Below are positions 36,717 to 45,872 of a DNA stretch of 64,000 nucleotides, piece by piece. A program made the translations under genes and the position numbers. Position 1 is the first letter of the stretch. Each line of letters starts with the position of its first letter. The stretch comes from UBA1876 sp003446665 (GTDB lineage Bacteria > Synergistota > Synergistia > Synergistales > Thermovirgaceae), in assembly GCA_040616305.1 (NCBI GenBank), contig CP159918.1:868001-932000 (forward strand). Reading direction: 5' to 3'. The notes beneath the pieces are model-generated. The model was not told the origin of the DNA. It saw nothing but the letters and a program-made list of their open reading frames with translations, and did not search any database.

Positions 36717-39310
36717 CCATTCCCGAAGGCGTGAAGGAGACGCCCATGCTCCGGCAATACGCTAAGTGGAAGAGAGCCTACCCGGATTGCCTCCTTTTTT
36801 TCAGGATGGGCGACTTTTACGAACTCTTCTTCGACGACGCCAGGAAGGCTTCCCGTATCCTGGACATAGCCCTCACCTCCAGGGATCCGAACCGGGAAAT
36901 CCCCATGGCCGGAGTACCCTGGCATTCGGCGGAAAGCTACATCGCCCGGCTTGTGCAAAAGGGGCACAAGGTGGCCATCTGCGAGCAGGTGACCGAGCCC
37001 GACGGCAGGAACCTTGTCGACAGGGAGGTCATCAGGGTCATAACCCCCGGCACCTTTGTCCCCTCCGACTCGCCCGTGGAGGGAAGGTTGGCCGCCTTTA
37101 ACGTTTCCGGCGACGACGCCTGCATCGCCCTTTTGAGTTCCGGCACGGGGCGCATAGAGGCAGGTTCCATGCCCAGGGAACAGGCCATGGCGGAACTGGC
37201 GGCCTTCGACCCAATGGAGCTTCTCGTTCCGAGGAACATGCCCCCTTCCGAAAAGTCGACCCTGAGGCAGGCCTTCAGGGCGTCGCTGGTTGAAGCCGAC
37301 CCGGATGCCTTTGAACCGACGGAGGCTTCGCGCAGGCTCTGCGAGGCATGGAAAGTGGCCACCCTTGATGGGTTTGGCCTCGAAAAGGGCAGTCCCGTGT
37401 GCGGGTGCGCCTGGGTGGTATTTGATTACCTCAGCCAGACCCAGTTCGGAGCAGCCTGTCACGTCCGGAGAATTTTCCCCCTGCGGGGGGGAGCGTACCT
37501 TTATATGGACCGCGCCACCCAGGTCAACCTGGAGATAGCCGAAAGCGACTCCATGTCGCTTGCGGGCGTTCTTGACGATTGTCGGACGGCCATGGGGCGA
37601 CGTCTTTTGAGGCGTTGGCTGCTTCACCCTTTGGTAGACCCCGACGAGATATCTTCACGGCACGAGGCCGTGGAGGTCCTGACTGAACGGCCTGAGGAGC
37701 TGCGTGCCCTGAGAGACGCCCTTTCGGCCTGTGGTGACGCGGAGCGTGCGGTGGCGAGGATGGGCATGCGTCTTGCCGCGCCCCGCGACCTCGGCGTAAT
37801 CAGGGATACCCTGTCGGCCCTCCCGCTCTTGCGGGACGTGCTTTCGCGTCTTCCACTCCCCGAGCCCTGGGGTTTTGTCGCGGACCCCGGGGGCCTTGCC
37901 CGGGAGCTGGCGGCGGCCCTTGCCGACGAACTCCCCAGGGCCCTCAGGGAAGGCAACGTCATCAGGAAGGGCTACGATGCGAAACTGGACGAGCTTCGGG
38001 GCCTCAAGGAAAGGGCGAAACAGCTTCTCGATGAAATGCTGGAGGGCGAGCGGCGCAAGACGGGAATAAAAAACCTGAAGCTCGGTTTTAACAAGGTTTT
38101 CGGTTATTACCTGGAGGTCAGCCGGTCTAACCTGGATCAGGTCCCGCCGGAGTACGTGAGGAAACAGACGCTGGTGGGGGCCGAGCGTTTCATAACGGGC
38201 GAACTGAAGGAATTCGAAGAGAAAATGCTTTCCAACGACGAGGACATAAGGGTTCGGGAGGAAGAGCTCTATGCGGAGCTTTGCAGGAAAGTCGTTGACA
38301 AAACAGCCCTCATACAGGACATCGCCTCTTCTTTGGCCGCACTGGACGTTTTGGCCTCTTACGCCGCCGTCGCCCTGGGAAGGGGTTACAAAAGGCCATT
38401 GGTAGACAGGAGCTACGTCCTAGATTTCAGGGACGCCAGGCACCCGGTGGTGGAAATAATGCTCGACGACGCCCCCTATACGCCCAACGACATACTGCTG
38501 GATTCGGAGACAAGGCGAATGGCCGTCGTGACCGGACCCAACATGGCCGGAAAGTCCACCTACCTGAGGGCTGCTGCGCTTTTGGTCGTTATGGCCCAGG
38601 CCGGGAGCTTCGTCCCCGCCTCTTTCGCCAGGCTCGGGACAGTGGACAGGATTTTCTCCAGGATAGGGGCGAGAGACGAGCTCGCCAGGGGTAAAAGCAC
38701 CTTTATGGTGGAGATGGTCGAAACTGCAAACATACTGCATAACGTGACTCCAAGGAGTCTGGTCATACTGGACGAGATAGGACGCGGCACGTCCACCTAC
38801 GACGGCGTTAGCATCGCCTGGGCGGTGATGGAATATCTTCATTCCGCCGCCGATGGCATGGCCAAGGTTCTTTTCGCCACCCACTACCACGAGCTTTCGG
38901 CCCTGGCGGAAAAAATGCCGGGGGTTTTCAACCTTAGTTTCAGCGTGGAAGAAACGGACCGGGGAGTGCTTTTCCTTTACAGGCTTAAGGAATCTCCGGC
39001 GGACCGTTCATACGGGATAGAGGTGGCACGCCTTGCGGGCGTGCCCGATGCCGTGGTCAGAAGGTCCCAGGAGCTTTTGAGACGCTTCGAGGCAGAAGGC
39101 GGCATAGGGGGGCCCCCCGAGCAGGGCAAACCGGCAAAACCCTCCAGTCGGGACTCGGGCTTCGGCCAGCTGAGGCTTTTTCGTACCGGAGCCGAAGACA
39201 TACTGAGGGAACTGGCAGCTGCGGACCCCGACGGTATGACGCCCCTGGAGGCTCTCGAGCTTTTGTATGTCCTTAAAGAGAAGGCCAGGGAGGTTCTGGA
39301 AGAAAAATGA
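36713..39310 (+). CDS. mutS: DNA mismatch repair protein MutS
   Basis: Mismatch recognition ATPase, 865 residues. The mismatch-reading Phe-x-Glu lies in FFRMGDFYELFF near residue 35. The ABC-type ATPase has GPNMAGKSTYLR, DEIGRGTSTYDG and THYHEL. The protein belongs to the MutS1 class with the N-terminal mismatch-binding domain. Overlaps of 4 bases with ruvX and mutL imply coupled translation with its partner MutL. Confidence 0.97.
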   Translation: MTIPEGVKETPMLRQYAKWKRAYPDCLLFFRMGDFYELFFDDARKASRILDIALTSRDPNREIPMAGVPWHSAESYIARLVQKGHKVAICEQVTEPDGRNLVDREVIRVITPGTFVPSDSPVEGRLAAFNVSGDDACIALLSSGTGRIEAGSMPREQAMAELAAFDPMELLVPRNMPPSEKSTLRQAFRASLVEADPDAFEPTEASRRLCEAWKVATLDGFGLEKGSPVCGCAWVVFDYLSQTQFGAACHVRRIFPLRGGAYLYMDRATQVNLEIAESDSMSLAGVLDDCRTAMGRRLLRRWLLHPLVDPDEISSRHEAVEVLTERPEELRALRDALSACGDAERAVARMGMRLAAPRDLGVIRDTLSALPLLRDVLSRLPLPEPWGFVADPGGLARELAAALADELPRALREGNVIRKGYDAKLDELRGLKERAKQLLDEMLEGERRKTGIKNLKLGFNKVFGYYLEVSRSNLDQVPPEYVRKQTLVGAERFITGELKEFEEKMLSNDEDIRVREEELYAELCRKVVDKTALIQDIASSLAALDVLASYAAVALGRGYKRPLVDRSYVLDFRDARHPVVEIMLDDAPYTPNDILLDSETRRMAVVTGPNMAGKSTYLRAAALLVVMAQAGSFVPASFARLGTVDRIFSRIGARDELARGKSTFMVEMVETANILHNVTPRSLVILDEIGRGTSTYDGVSIAWAVMEYLHSAADGMAKVLFATHYHELSALAEKMPGVFNLSFSVEETDRGVLFLYRLKESPADRSYGIEVARLAGVPDAVVRRSQELLRRFEAEGGIGGPPEQGKPAKPSSRDSGFGQLRLFRTGAEDILRELAAADPDGMTPLEALELLYVLKEKAREVLEEK

Positions 39311-41001
39311 AAAAAAACATAAGGCGGCTGGACGAAAGCGTATCGAGCCGCATAGCCGCCGGCGAGGTTATAGAAAACCCAGCCAGCGTCGTCAAGGAGC
39401 TTTTGGAAAACGCCCTCGACGCCTCTGCGCGGACCGTACGGGTAAGCCTGAGGCAGGGAGGAAAAGGCCGGATCGTCGTCGAGGACGACGGTCATGGCAT
39501 AACCTTCGGGGAACTGCCCCTGGCGGTTGAGCGCTTTGCCACGAGCAAGATCTCCGGTACCGACGACCTGGAGAAAATAGGCACCCTCGGCTACCGAGGA
39601 GAAGCCCTTGCCAGCCTGGCCGCCGTGAGCCGTCTGGAGATACGAAGCCTCGCCAAAGGAAGCCGTAGTGGAGGTCTACTCAGGTGCACCGCTGGAACCA
39701 TAGAGGCCCACCTGGAGATTCCCGTCGAGAAGGGGACCAGGGTCCAGGCAGACGACCTTTTTTTCAATCTTCCGGCCCGCAAAAAGTTTTTGAAACAGGC
39801 CGCCGGCGAAACCCGCAAGGTGAGTCGCCTTTTGAGGGATTATGCCGTGGCCTGGCCTGAGGTGGAATTTTACCTCTCCTGTGACGGCAGGGCGGTTTAC
39901 TCCACTGCAGGCGTAAGGGAACGCAGGGAGCTTCTGGGGGAACAATGGGGGAACGACCCGGCGATACATTTCAAAAAGACACGGACCGGCGACATGGTCG
40001 TGGAGGCCTTCTGGCAGCCTCATTCCACGGGGGGCAGGTTGACGTCCACCGTCTTTGTGAACAGAAGGCGAGTTACCGACCCCGTGATAAGGGCCGCCCT
40101 TTCTTCCCTGGGGGCTAAAGCGTCGGGGTTGTGGTTTTTGCTGATAGAGGTGCCACCCGGATTTGTGGATGTGAATATACATCCAGCCAAGGCAGAAGTG
40201 CGCTTCAAGGACAGCGGCGAAATATTCCAGGCCGTCCGGGCGGCGGCGGAGTTGCTCGTGACGGCTTCGGCGGGCGAGGTGCGTACGTCCTTCAGGGAAA
40301 ATTCATCGTGGCAAATTTCATCTCCACCGCTTTACGCCGGATTGGTGGGCAAATCGCGAAGTCGGCCGGAGGTTTCCCCACAGGGCGGGTCGCTTTTTAC
40401 CAGGGTAAGCTCCCCCCCGAAACAGGCAAAAGACGGCGTCCGTTACCTGGGCATGATCGAAAAGGGCTACCTGCTTTACGAAAACGACGGAAACCTTGTA
40501 ATCGTCGACCCCCATGCGGCTCACGAACGCATTCTTTATGAGCAGGCCCTTTCCCGCATAGCCGGCGAAAAGGGAAAAAGCCAGGGCCTTTCCGTCCCCG
40601 TCGCCCTGCCGCCCACATTGTCCGACGCGGTTGCCGAGTACGCCGGGGTCCTGAGAATCCACGGCTTTTCGGTGACCGAAAAAGGAGGACAGGCGCGGCT
40701 TGAGGCGGTACCTGCCGTATCCGCCGATTTGGGCCTGGGTCCGGTTGAAACCCTGAGGACGGCCGTCGAAGCGCTCCAGGAATCGGGCGGGACAAAAACA
40801 GAACCACAGATGAGTGCCCGCTGGGCGCTTTTGGCATGCAAGAGGGCCGTAAAACTGGGAGAAAAAATCGACGAACAGGAGGCTCTCAGGCTCTGGCGGG
40901 ACCTTTTGGCCTGCGAGAACCCCGGGGAGTGCCCCCACGGGCGTCCCACCTTCGTTACCTTTGACTCGGCGCGGTTCGATCGCCTTTTCGGGAGGGAATG
41001 A
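39307..41001 (+). CDS. mutL: DNA mismatch repair protein MutL (endonuclease type)
   Basis: GHKL ATPase that couples MutS to strand incision, 564 residues. N-terminal motifs RIAAGEVIENPASVVKELLEN, DDGHG and GTLGYRGEALASL are present. The C-terminal part has the endonuclease metal motif DPHAAHERILYE (401-412; the usual Gln is Pro here) and CPHGRPTF, so this MutL probably nicks DNA itself, as in bacteria lacking MutH. The start overlaps mutS (ATGA); miaA begins one base after its stop. Confidence 0.95.
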   Translation: MKKNIRRLDESVSSRIAAGEVIENPASVVKELLENALDASARTVRVSLRQGGKGRIVVEDDGHGITFGELPLAVERFATSKISGTDDLEKIGTLGYRGEALASLAAVSRLEIRSLAKGSRSGGLLRCTAGTIEAHLEIPVEKGTRVQADDLFFNLPARKKFLKQAAGETRKVSRLLRDYAVAWPEVEFYLSCDGRAVYSTAGVRERRELLGEQWGNDPAIHFKKTRTGDMVVEAFWQPHSTGGRLTSTVFVNRRRVTDPVIRAALSSLGAKASGLWFLLIEVPPGFVDVNIHPAKAEVRFKDSGEIFQAVRAAAELLVTASAGEVRTSFRENSSWQISSPPLYAGLVGKSRSRPEVSPQGGSLFTRVSSPPKQAKDGVRYLGMIEKGYLLYENDGNLVIVDPHAAHERILYEQALSRIAGEKGKSQGLSVPVALPPTLSDAVAEYAGVLRIHGFSVTEKGGQARLEAVPAVSADLGLGPVETLRTAVEALQESGGTKTEPQMSARWALLACKRAVKLGEKIDEQEALRLWRDLLACENPGECPHGRPTFVTFDSARFDRLFGRE

Positions 41002-41002
41002 A

Positions 41003-41959
41003 ATGGATTTCCCCCACAGGATATTATGCATCATAGGCCCCACCGCCGCGGGCAAGACGGACTTAAGCCTCGAGATCGCCAGGCGCCTCAGTTGCGAGGT
41101 CGTCTCCGTAGATTCGAGGCAGGTATACCGCCACCTCGACATCGGAACCGACAAGGTTTCGGAAACAATCAGGAAGGAAATTCCTCATCACTTGATAGAT
41201 TTTTGCGATCCCGACCGCGTATTTTCTGCGGCCGATTTCGTGGAGGCGGCCCTTTCGGCGATAGGGGAAATACTTCGGAGGGGCAGGACGCCCCTTCTGG
41301 TAGGCGGCACCCCCTTTTATTACCAGGCCCTTTTTGAAGGTATACTCACCGATGAAATACCAAGGGACAGGGACCTCGGGCGGGCCATGGAAAGGGCGTG
41401 GGAAAGCGGCGGCGCTAAGGCTCTGTACGAAGAGCTCGAATCCGTCGATCCGCTGGCGGCGGCGCGGATTCATCCAAACGACAGGCGGAGGGTTTTGAGG
41501 GCACTGGAGGTCTTTCGTCTCTCGGGCCGCCCGGTTTCCTCATGGTACGAGGCCGGGCCGAAAAAGGATACGTCCCTGCGTCCGTTGTACCTGGGGTTGT
41601 ACCAATGCCGGGAAAGCCTGCGGGAAAGGATAGCCCGGCGGGCCGCCGCTCAGTTTGCCTCGGGCTTCGCCGACGAGGTGAAAGGGCTTCTTGAAATGGG
41701 TTACGACGAAACCTGTCCCGCCCTCCAGGGGTTCGGCTACAGGGAGCTCGTCATGTATCACAGGGGCCAGATATCCCTCGAGGAAGCCCTCGAAAGGGAC
41801 ATAAAAGCCACCAGGGCCTTCGCGAGACGACAGATGACCTGGTTCAGGAAGTTCGTCCCGGCTCTGTGGTATGATGTTAGCCGTTCTGAAACCGACGAAA
41901 TAACAAGGCAAGTGATGTTCCTTTGGGAAAACCAGTTGAAGGGGACAAGGCTCCCTTAA
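41003..41959 (+). CDS. miaA: tRNA dimethylallyltransferase MiaA
   Basis: Transfers a dimethylallyl group to A37 of tRNAs reading UNN codons, 318 residues. The P-loop GPTAAGKTDL is near residues 13-22, then VSVDSRQVYRHLDIGTDK, LVGGTPFYYQAL and the C-terminal FARRQMTWFRK. The order mutS-mutL-miaA is widespread. ATG 41003 follows GGAGG inside the mutL end; an in-frame earlier start would add residues overlapping MutL. Confidence 0.95.
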   Translation: MDFPHRILCIIGPTAAGKTDLSLEIARRLSCEVVSVDSRQVYRHLDIGTDKVSETIRKEIPHHLIDFCDPDRVFSAADFVEAALSAIGEILRRGRTPLLVGGTPFYYQALFEGILTDEIPRDRDLGRAMERAWESGGAKALYEELESVDPLAAARIHPNDRRRVLRALEVFRLSGRPVSSWYEAGPKKDTSLRPLYLGLYQCRESLRERIARRAAAQFASGFADEVKGLLEMGYDETCPALQGFGYRELVMYHRGQISLEEALERDIKATRAFARRQMTWFRKFVPALWYDVSRSETDEITRQVMFLWENQLKGTRLP

Positions 41960-42810
41960 TCGTAAAGGCAGAACCCTCGGGTTTTTGCTTCGGAGTCAGG
42001 CTGGCCCTCCAGAAGCTGGAAAGGGCCCTGGGGGAAAAGGGCCGTGTGTATTGCATCGGCGAACCCATCCACAATCCCCAGGAGACGGCCAGGCTCAAGG
42101 ACCTGGGCCTGGTGATAGCGGAAAGCGTCGAGGAAATACCGGAAAACTCGGTGGTCTTCATAAGGGCCCACGGTCTGCCCGAAGAGAAGAAAAACCTGCT
42201 TAAAGAGCGCAATGCCCGGCTGGTGGACGGTACCTGTCCTTTTGTCCTCAACGTACAGGAAAAAGCCGCCCTCCTGGCTGCTGAGGGTTACGAAGTGGTT
42301 GTTTTGGGGGATGCCCTTCATCCCGAAGTCGAAGCCATAGCGGCTTCGGCCGAGGGGAAATCTGTCGTGGTGCCCCCGGGCGGAGACCTTCCACGCTATC
42401 TGGAAGGCTCCCGCATCGGCATCGTTAGCCAGACGACGCAGCGTCCGGGTGAACTTTCGGACCTCGCGTCGAAAGCGGCATTTGTCGGAAAGGAAATCAG
42501 AATTTACAATACGATTTGCGGTGCCACCGTGGAGAGACAAAATGCTGTCGAGAAGGTCGCGCCGAAAGTGGATGGTATGATTGTCATCGGCGGCAGAAAC
42601 AGCGCAAACACGGGCAAGCTTTTCGATATAGCGCGAAGTCTGAACGAGCGGACCCTGTGGATAGAACAGGCGGGAGAAATCGACTGGAGGTGGTTGGAAG
42701 GAAAAGGCAAAATCGGGATAGCCGCCGGAGCAAGCACTCCGGACAGGCTCATTCAAGACCTAATACGGATGCTTGCAACAACGCAGGGCGTCAAGGAGGA
42801 TGGAAGGTAA
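41923..42810 (+). CDS. ispH: 4-hydroxy-3-methylbut-2-enyl diphosphate reductase
   Basis: Iron-sulfur enzyme for the last step of the MEP isoprenoid pathway, 295 residues. Three cluster cysteines occur in FCFGVRLA, DGTCPFV and TICGATVERQ. GEPIHNPQE, IRAHGLP and VSQTTQ surround them. A TTG start at 41923 is needed for the N-terminal extension; it overlaps miaA by 37 bases and the exact start is uncertain. The stop codon is immediately followed by the ATG of the S1 protein, an order that in Clostridia is sometimes a gene fusion. Confidence 0.95.
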   Translation: MGKPVEGDKAPLIVKAEPSGFCFGVRLALQKLERALGEKGRVYCIGEPIHNPQETARLKDLGLVIAESVEEIPENSVVFIRAHGLPEEKKNLLKERNARLVDGTCPFVLNVQEKAALLAAEGYEVVVLGDALHPEVEAIAASAEGKSVVVPPGGDLPRYLEGSRIGIVSQTTQRPGELSDLASKAAFVGKEIRIYNTICGATVERQNAVEKVAPKVDGMIVIGGRNSANTGKLFDIARSLNERTLWIEQAGEIDWRWLEGKGKIGIAAGASTPDRLIQDLIRMLATTQGVKEDGR

Positions 42811-44379
42811 ATGATGACGGAAGAACAAAAGAACGAAAGCACCGAAAACCGGCAGCAGACAGAACAGCCCCTGGCCGGGGAGGCCCTTGAGGCGAAGGCC
42901 GAAGAGGAAGAAACCATGGAAACCATGGAGGATATCCTCGAAAAGTACGAAGTTGAGGAAATGCGGCGCGGCAAGGTCTACGACGGAACGATAGTGGACG
43001 CTTCCGATGACGGCTGGCTGGTCGACGTGGGATACAAGTGCGAGGGGTTTCTGCCCCGTCGCGAATGGTCCCACAGGGTCCTGGTCGAGAAAAAGGAGAT
43101 GCCCGAAATCGGCGACAGCGTAAGGGTGCAGGTGGTGTCTTTCAAGCAGGGCGAGGATACCCAGTTGCTTCTCAGCCGGTGGCGCAGCGAGTTCGACGAC
43201 AGGTGGGGCGAAATAGAAAAAGCGGCCGGTGACGGCGGCGTGGTGCAGGTACGAGGCCTCAGGAAGGTAAAAGGCGGTCTTATCGTGGACTGCCACGGCA
43301 TAGAAGGTTTCATCCCCATTTCCCACCTTGCCGAAGAGGGAAGGGGTATCAACCCCTCAAGGCTTGTCGAAGAGACCTTCGACGCGAAGGTCATCGAGAT
43401 GGATAGAAGGAAACGGCGTTTGGTCCTTTCCCGAAGGGCCATTCTCGAGGAGGAACTCGCCGGACAGAGGAACGCATTCTACGAAAACACCAGCGAGGGC
43501 GACGTCATGGAAGGAACGGTCACGACCATAACTTCCTTCGGTGTTTTCGTCAACCTCGGCCCCATAGAGGGCCTCGTTCACAACAGCGAATTATCCTGGC
43601 AGCGCAATGTCAGGCCCCGGGATGTCGTCTCCAGGGGTGACAAGGTGACTGTCAAGGTTATCGGCATAGATCGCGAGCGTGACAGGATTTCACTGAGTAT
43701 CAAACAGCTTTTGCCCGATCCTTGGGAGAGCGTACGGACCAAGTGGAACGAGGGAGACGTCGTCTCGGGGCGGGTCACCAACCTGACCGATTTCGGCGCC
43801 TTCGTAGAGCTTGAGCCCGCGGTGGAAGGGCTTATTCATATCGGGGACATCAGCTGGCAGCGAATCAAACATCCCAGGGAGGTCCTGAGGAAGGGCCAGC
43901 AGGTCGACGTCAAGATCCTCGGAATCGACGAAGAGAACAACAGGATAAGCCTCGGCTACAAGCAACTCAACGACCCTTGGGAAAACGTGGAGGAAAAATA
44001 TGCCGTAAAGCAGGACTATCCCGTCAAGGTGGTCCGCCTCACCGATTTCGGGGCCTTTGTAGAACTCGAGGAAGGCGTCGAAGGGCTCATACACGTGTCG
44101 CAGTTGAGCCGAAAGCACGTGGAAAAACCGGCTGACGTCCTTGAGGAAGGGCAGGAAATAGAAGCGCGCGTGCTGGAGATCAAGCCTGAGGAAAGGCGCA
44201 TCAGGCTCAGCATAAGCGCCATCGAGGAAGAAGAACACAAAAAGACCCGCAACGAGACGAAACAGCGCAAAAAGGGCGACTCACCTAAACAGCAGCAGCG
44301 CAACCAGTTTTCCGACAACGAACAGCCCGCTGTTACCATTGGTGACATCTGGGACGAAGCAGTAAACAGGGAAGAATAA
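42811..44379 (+). CDS. rpsA: S1 RNA-binding domain protein (ribosomal protein S1 homologue)
   Basis: 522 residues. An acidic, Glu-rich N-terminal tail precedes five S1 OB-fold repeats starting near residues 52, 135, 225, 310 and 395. Conserved cores include GVFVNLGPIEGLVHNSELSW and GAFVELEPAVEGLIHIGDISW. The C-terminal tail is basic and Gln-rich, then ends in an acidic TIGDIWDEAVNREE. The six-repeat S1 of Proteobacteria is longer; four to five repeats are common elsewhere. It is the likely S1 for mRNA binding on the 30S subunit. It abuts ispH with no gap and is followed by a terminator. Confidence 0.9.
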   Translation: MMTEEQKNESTENRQQTEQPLAGEALEAKAEEEETMETMEDILEKYEVEEMRRGKVYDGTIVDASDDGWLVDVGYKCEGFLPRREWSHRVLVEKKEMPEIGDSVRVQVVSFKQGEDTQLLLSRWRSEFDDRWGEIEKAAGDGGVVQVRGLRKVKGGLIVDCHGIEGFIPISHLAEEGRGINPSRLVEETFDAKVIEMDRRKRRLVLSRRAILEEELAGQRNAFYENTSEGDVMEGTVTTITSFGVFVNLGPIEGLVHNSELSWQRNVRPRDVVSRGDKVTVKVIGIDRERDRISLSIKQLLPDPWESVRTKWNEGDVVSGRVTNLTDFGAFVELEPAVEGLIHIGDISWQRIKHPREVLRKGQQVDVKILGIDEENNRISLGYKQLNDPWENVEEKYAVKQDYPVKVVRLTDFGAFVELEEGVEGLIHVSQLSRKHVEKPADVLEEGQEIEARVLEIKPEERRIRLSISAIEEEEHKKTRNETKQRKKGDSPKQQQRNQFSDNEQPAVTIGDIWDEAVNREE

Positions 44380-44384
44380 AAACA

Positions 44385-44434
44385 GGGGCCTCAGGCCGGG
44401 CGCAAATTTCCCGCGCATCGGCTTGAGGCTTTTT
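44385..44434 (+). terminator. Intrinsic terminator after rpsA
   Basis: An 11-pair stem GCCTCAGGCCG/CGGCTTGAGGC (44388-44398 with 44419-44429) holds a loop with a possible small inner stem, and is followed by TTTTT. It ends about 15 bases before def. Confidence 0.85.
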
Positions 44435-44448
44435 GTGGAGTGATGGAA

Positions 44449-44940
44449 ATGACTATTCTGCCCATACGTGAATACCCTGACTCCGTACTTCGCGAAGCGG
44501 CGAAACCGGTGGAAAGGTTCGACGACGAACTGAAAGCATTCCTGGAGGATATGTGGGAGACCATGAAGGAAAATGACGGCGTGGGTCTCGCTGCGCCCCA
44601 GGTGGGAGTAGACAGGCAGATCGCCGTGGTACAGTGGCAGGGCAAGAGGTATGTGCTGATAAACCCTCGGGTCGTTTACTCGGAAGGGAAAGACATACAC
44701 GAAGAGGGGTGCCTGAGCGCCCCGGGAGTTTACGAAGAAGTTGCCAGACCCACTCGCATAGTGGTAGAAGCCCAGGATGAAGAGGGAAACACCTATCGCA
44801 TAGAAGAGGAGGGGTTCATGGCCCGGGCGCTGGCCCACGAGATAGACCATCTTCAGGGACGACTTTTCTTCGACCGCCTCTCGCCCATCAAACGTCAGAT
44901 GGTAAAGAGGAAACTTCAGAAAAATCGGCGAAGGGGATGA
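44449..44940 (+). CDS. def: Peptide deformylase
   Basis: Metal-dependent hydrolase that removes the N-formyl group from nascent proteins, 163 residues. All three signature motifs are intact: GVGLAAPQVG, EEGCLSAPG (with a metal Cys) and HEIDHLQG (two metal His and catalytic Glu). ATG 44449 is eight bases after GGAG; a GTG 44440 and ATG 44443 are also in frame. It overlaps fmt by 4 bases, the usual def-fmt pair. Confidence 0.96.
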   Translation: MTILPIREYPDSVLREAAKPVERFDDELKAFLEDMWETMKENDGVGLAAPQVGVDRQIAVVQWQGKRYVLINPRVVYSEGKDIHEEGCLSAPGVYEEVARPTRIVVEAQDEEGNTYRIEEEGFMARALAHEIDHLQGRLFFDRLSPIKRQMVKRKLQKNRRRG

Positions 44941-45872
44941 CCCGGACCTTGAAGACCTGGTTTTTCGGAACGGGCCCCTTCGCGTCGGTCTGCCTTAAGG
45001 AAATCGCTCGAAGGGTCCCCGTAGACCTTGTCGTGACGGTAACTCCGGAAAGGTCCGGCCGCGGCCTTAAGTCCAGACCGTCGCCGGTGGAAAGAACGGC
45101 CGTAGCCGAGGGGCTTGCCGTGGTTCGTTCACGTGACGTCAATACCGATTCCGACCTGCTGAGGCGCTTTGAGGAGGACCCGCCCGGGGTAATACTCGTA
45201 GTGGATTTCGGCCAGATCGTGAAAGAACCCTATCTTTGTCTCGAACCTGTCGGGTGTCTGAACATCCATCCGTCGCTGCTTCCTGAATACCGCGGCGCCG
45301 CTCCGGTTCAGCGTGCCATCATGGAGGGCGAAACGAAAACGGGTGTGACGGTCTTTCGCCTGGTAGAGGAAATGGATGCGGGACCCATAGCCCTGCAGGA
45401 AGAATTCCCGATTCCAGCGGATGCCACGGCCGGCGAAATGCTCGAGCTTTTGGCGTTGCGCGGTAGCCGTATTTTCCTGAATGCTTTAGAATTGATCAGG
45501 AAGGATGCGCTTACTTTCAGTCCGCAGAACCACGAAAAGGCGACCTATGCCCGGAAGATAAGAAAAGAAGAGGCCCATTTGAGTTGGGAGCGCCCCGCCC
45601 GCAAGGTACATGATACCGTCAGAGCCCTTAACCCCGCGCCCGGCGCTTACGTAACCTGCCTCGGAAAGCGTTTGAAAATCTGGAGGACCGAAATAGTAGA
45701 GGACAGAGGGGAGCCGGGAAGGATTGTCCGCAGCGAGAAGGGCTTTCCTGTCGTCGCATGCGCGTTTGGGTCGGTCATTTTGCGTCAGGTCCAGGCTGAA
45801 GGAAAGGCTCGCATGGACGGGGACGCATGGCTCAGGGGAACGGGCCTGAAAGAAGGTGACCTATTGAAGTGA
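44937..45872 (+). CDS. fmt: Methionyl-tRNA formyltransferase
   Basis: Formylates initiator Met-tRNA using 10-formyl-THF, 311 residues. Catalytic-region motifs NIHPSLLPEYRGAAPVQRAI and MDAGPIALQEEFPI are present, and a C-terminal OB-like tRNA-binding domain begins near residue 205. It overlaps def (ATGA) and the following NTPase gene (GTGA). Confidence 0.96.
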   Translation: MTRTLKTWFFGTGPFASVCLKEIARRVPVDLVVTVTPERSGRGLKSRPSPVERTAVAEGLAVVRSRDVNTDSDLLRRFEEDPPGVILVVDFGQIVKEPYLCLEPVGCLNIHPSLLPEYRGAAPVQRAIMEGETKTGVTVFRLVEEMDAGPIALQEEFPIPADATAGEMLELLALRGSRIFLNALELIRKDALTFSPQNHEKATYARKIRKEEAHLSWERPARKVHDTVRALNPAPGAYVTCLGKRLKIWRTEIVEDRGEPGRIVRSEKGFPVVACAFGSVILRQVQAEGKARMDGDAWLRGTGLKEGDLLK

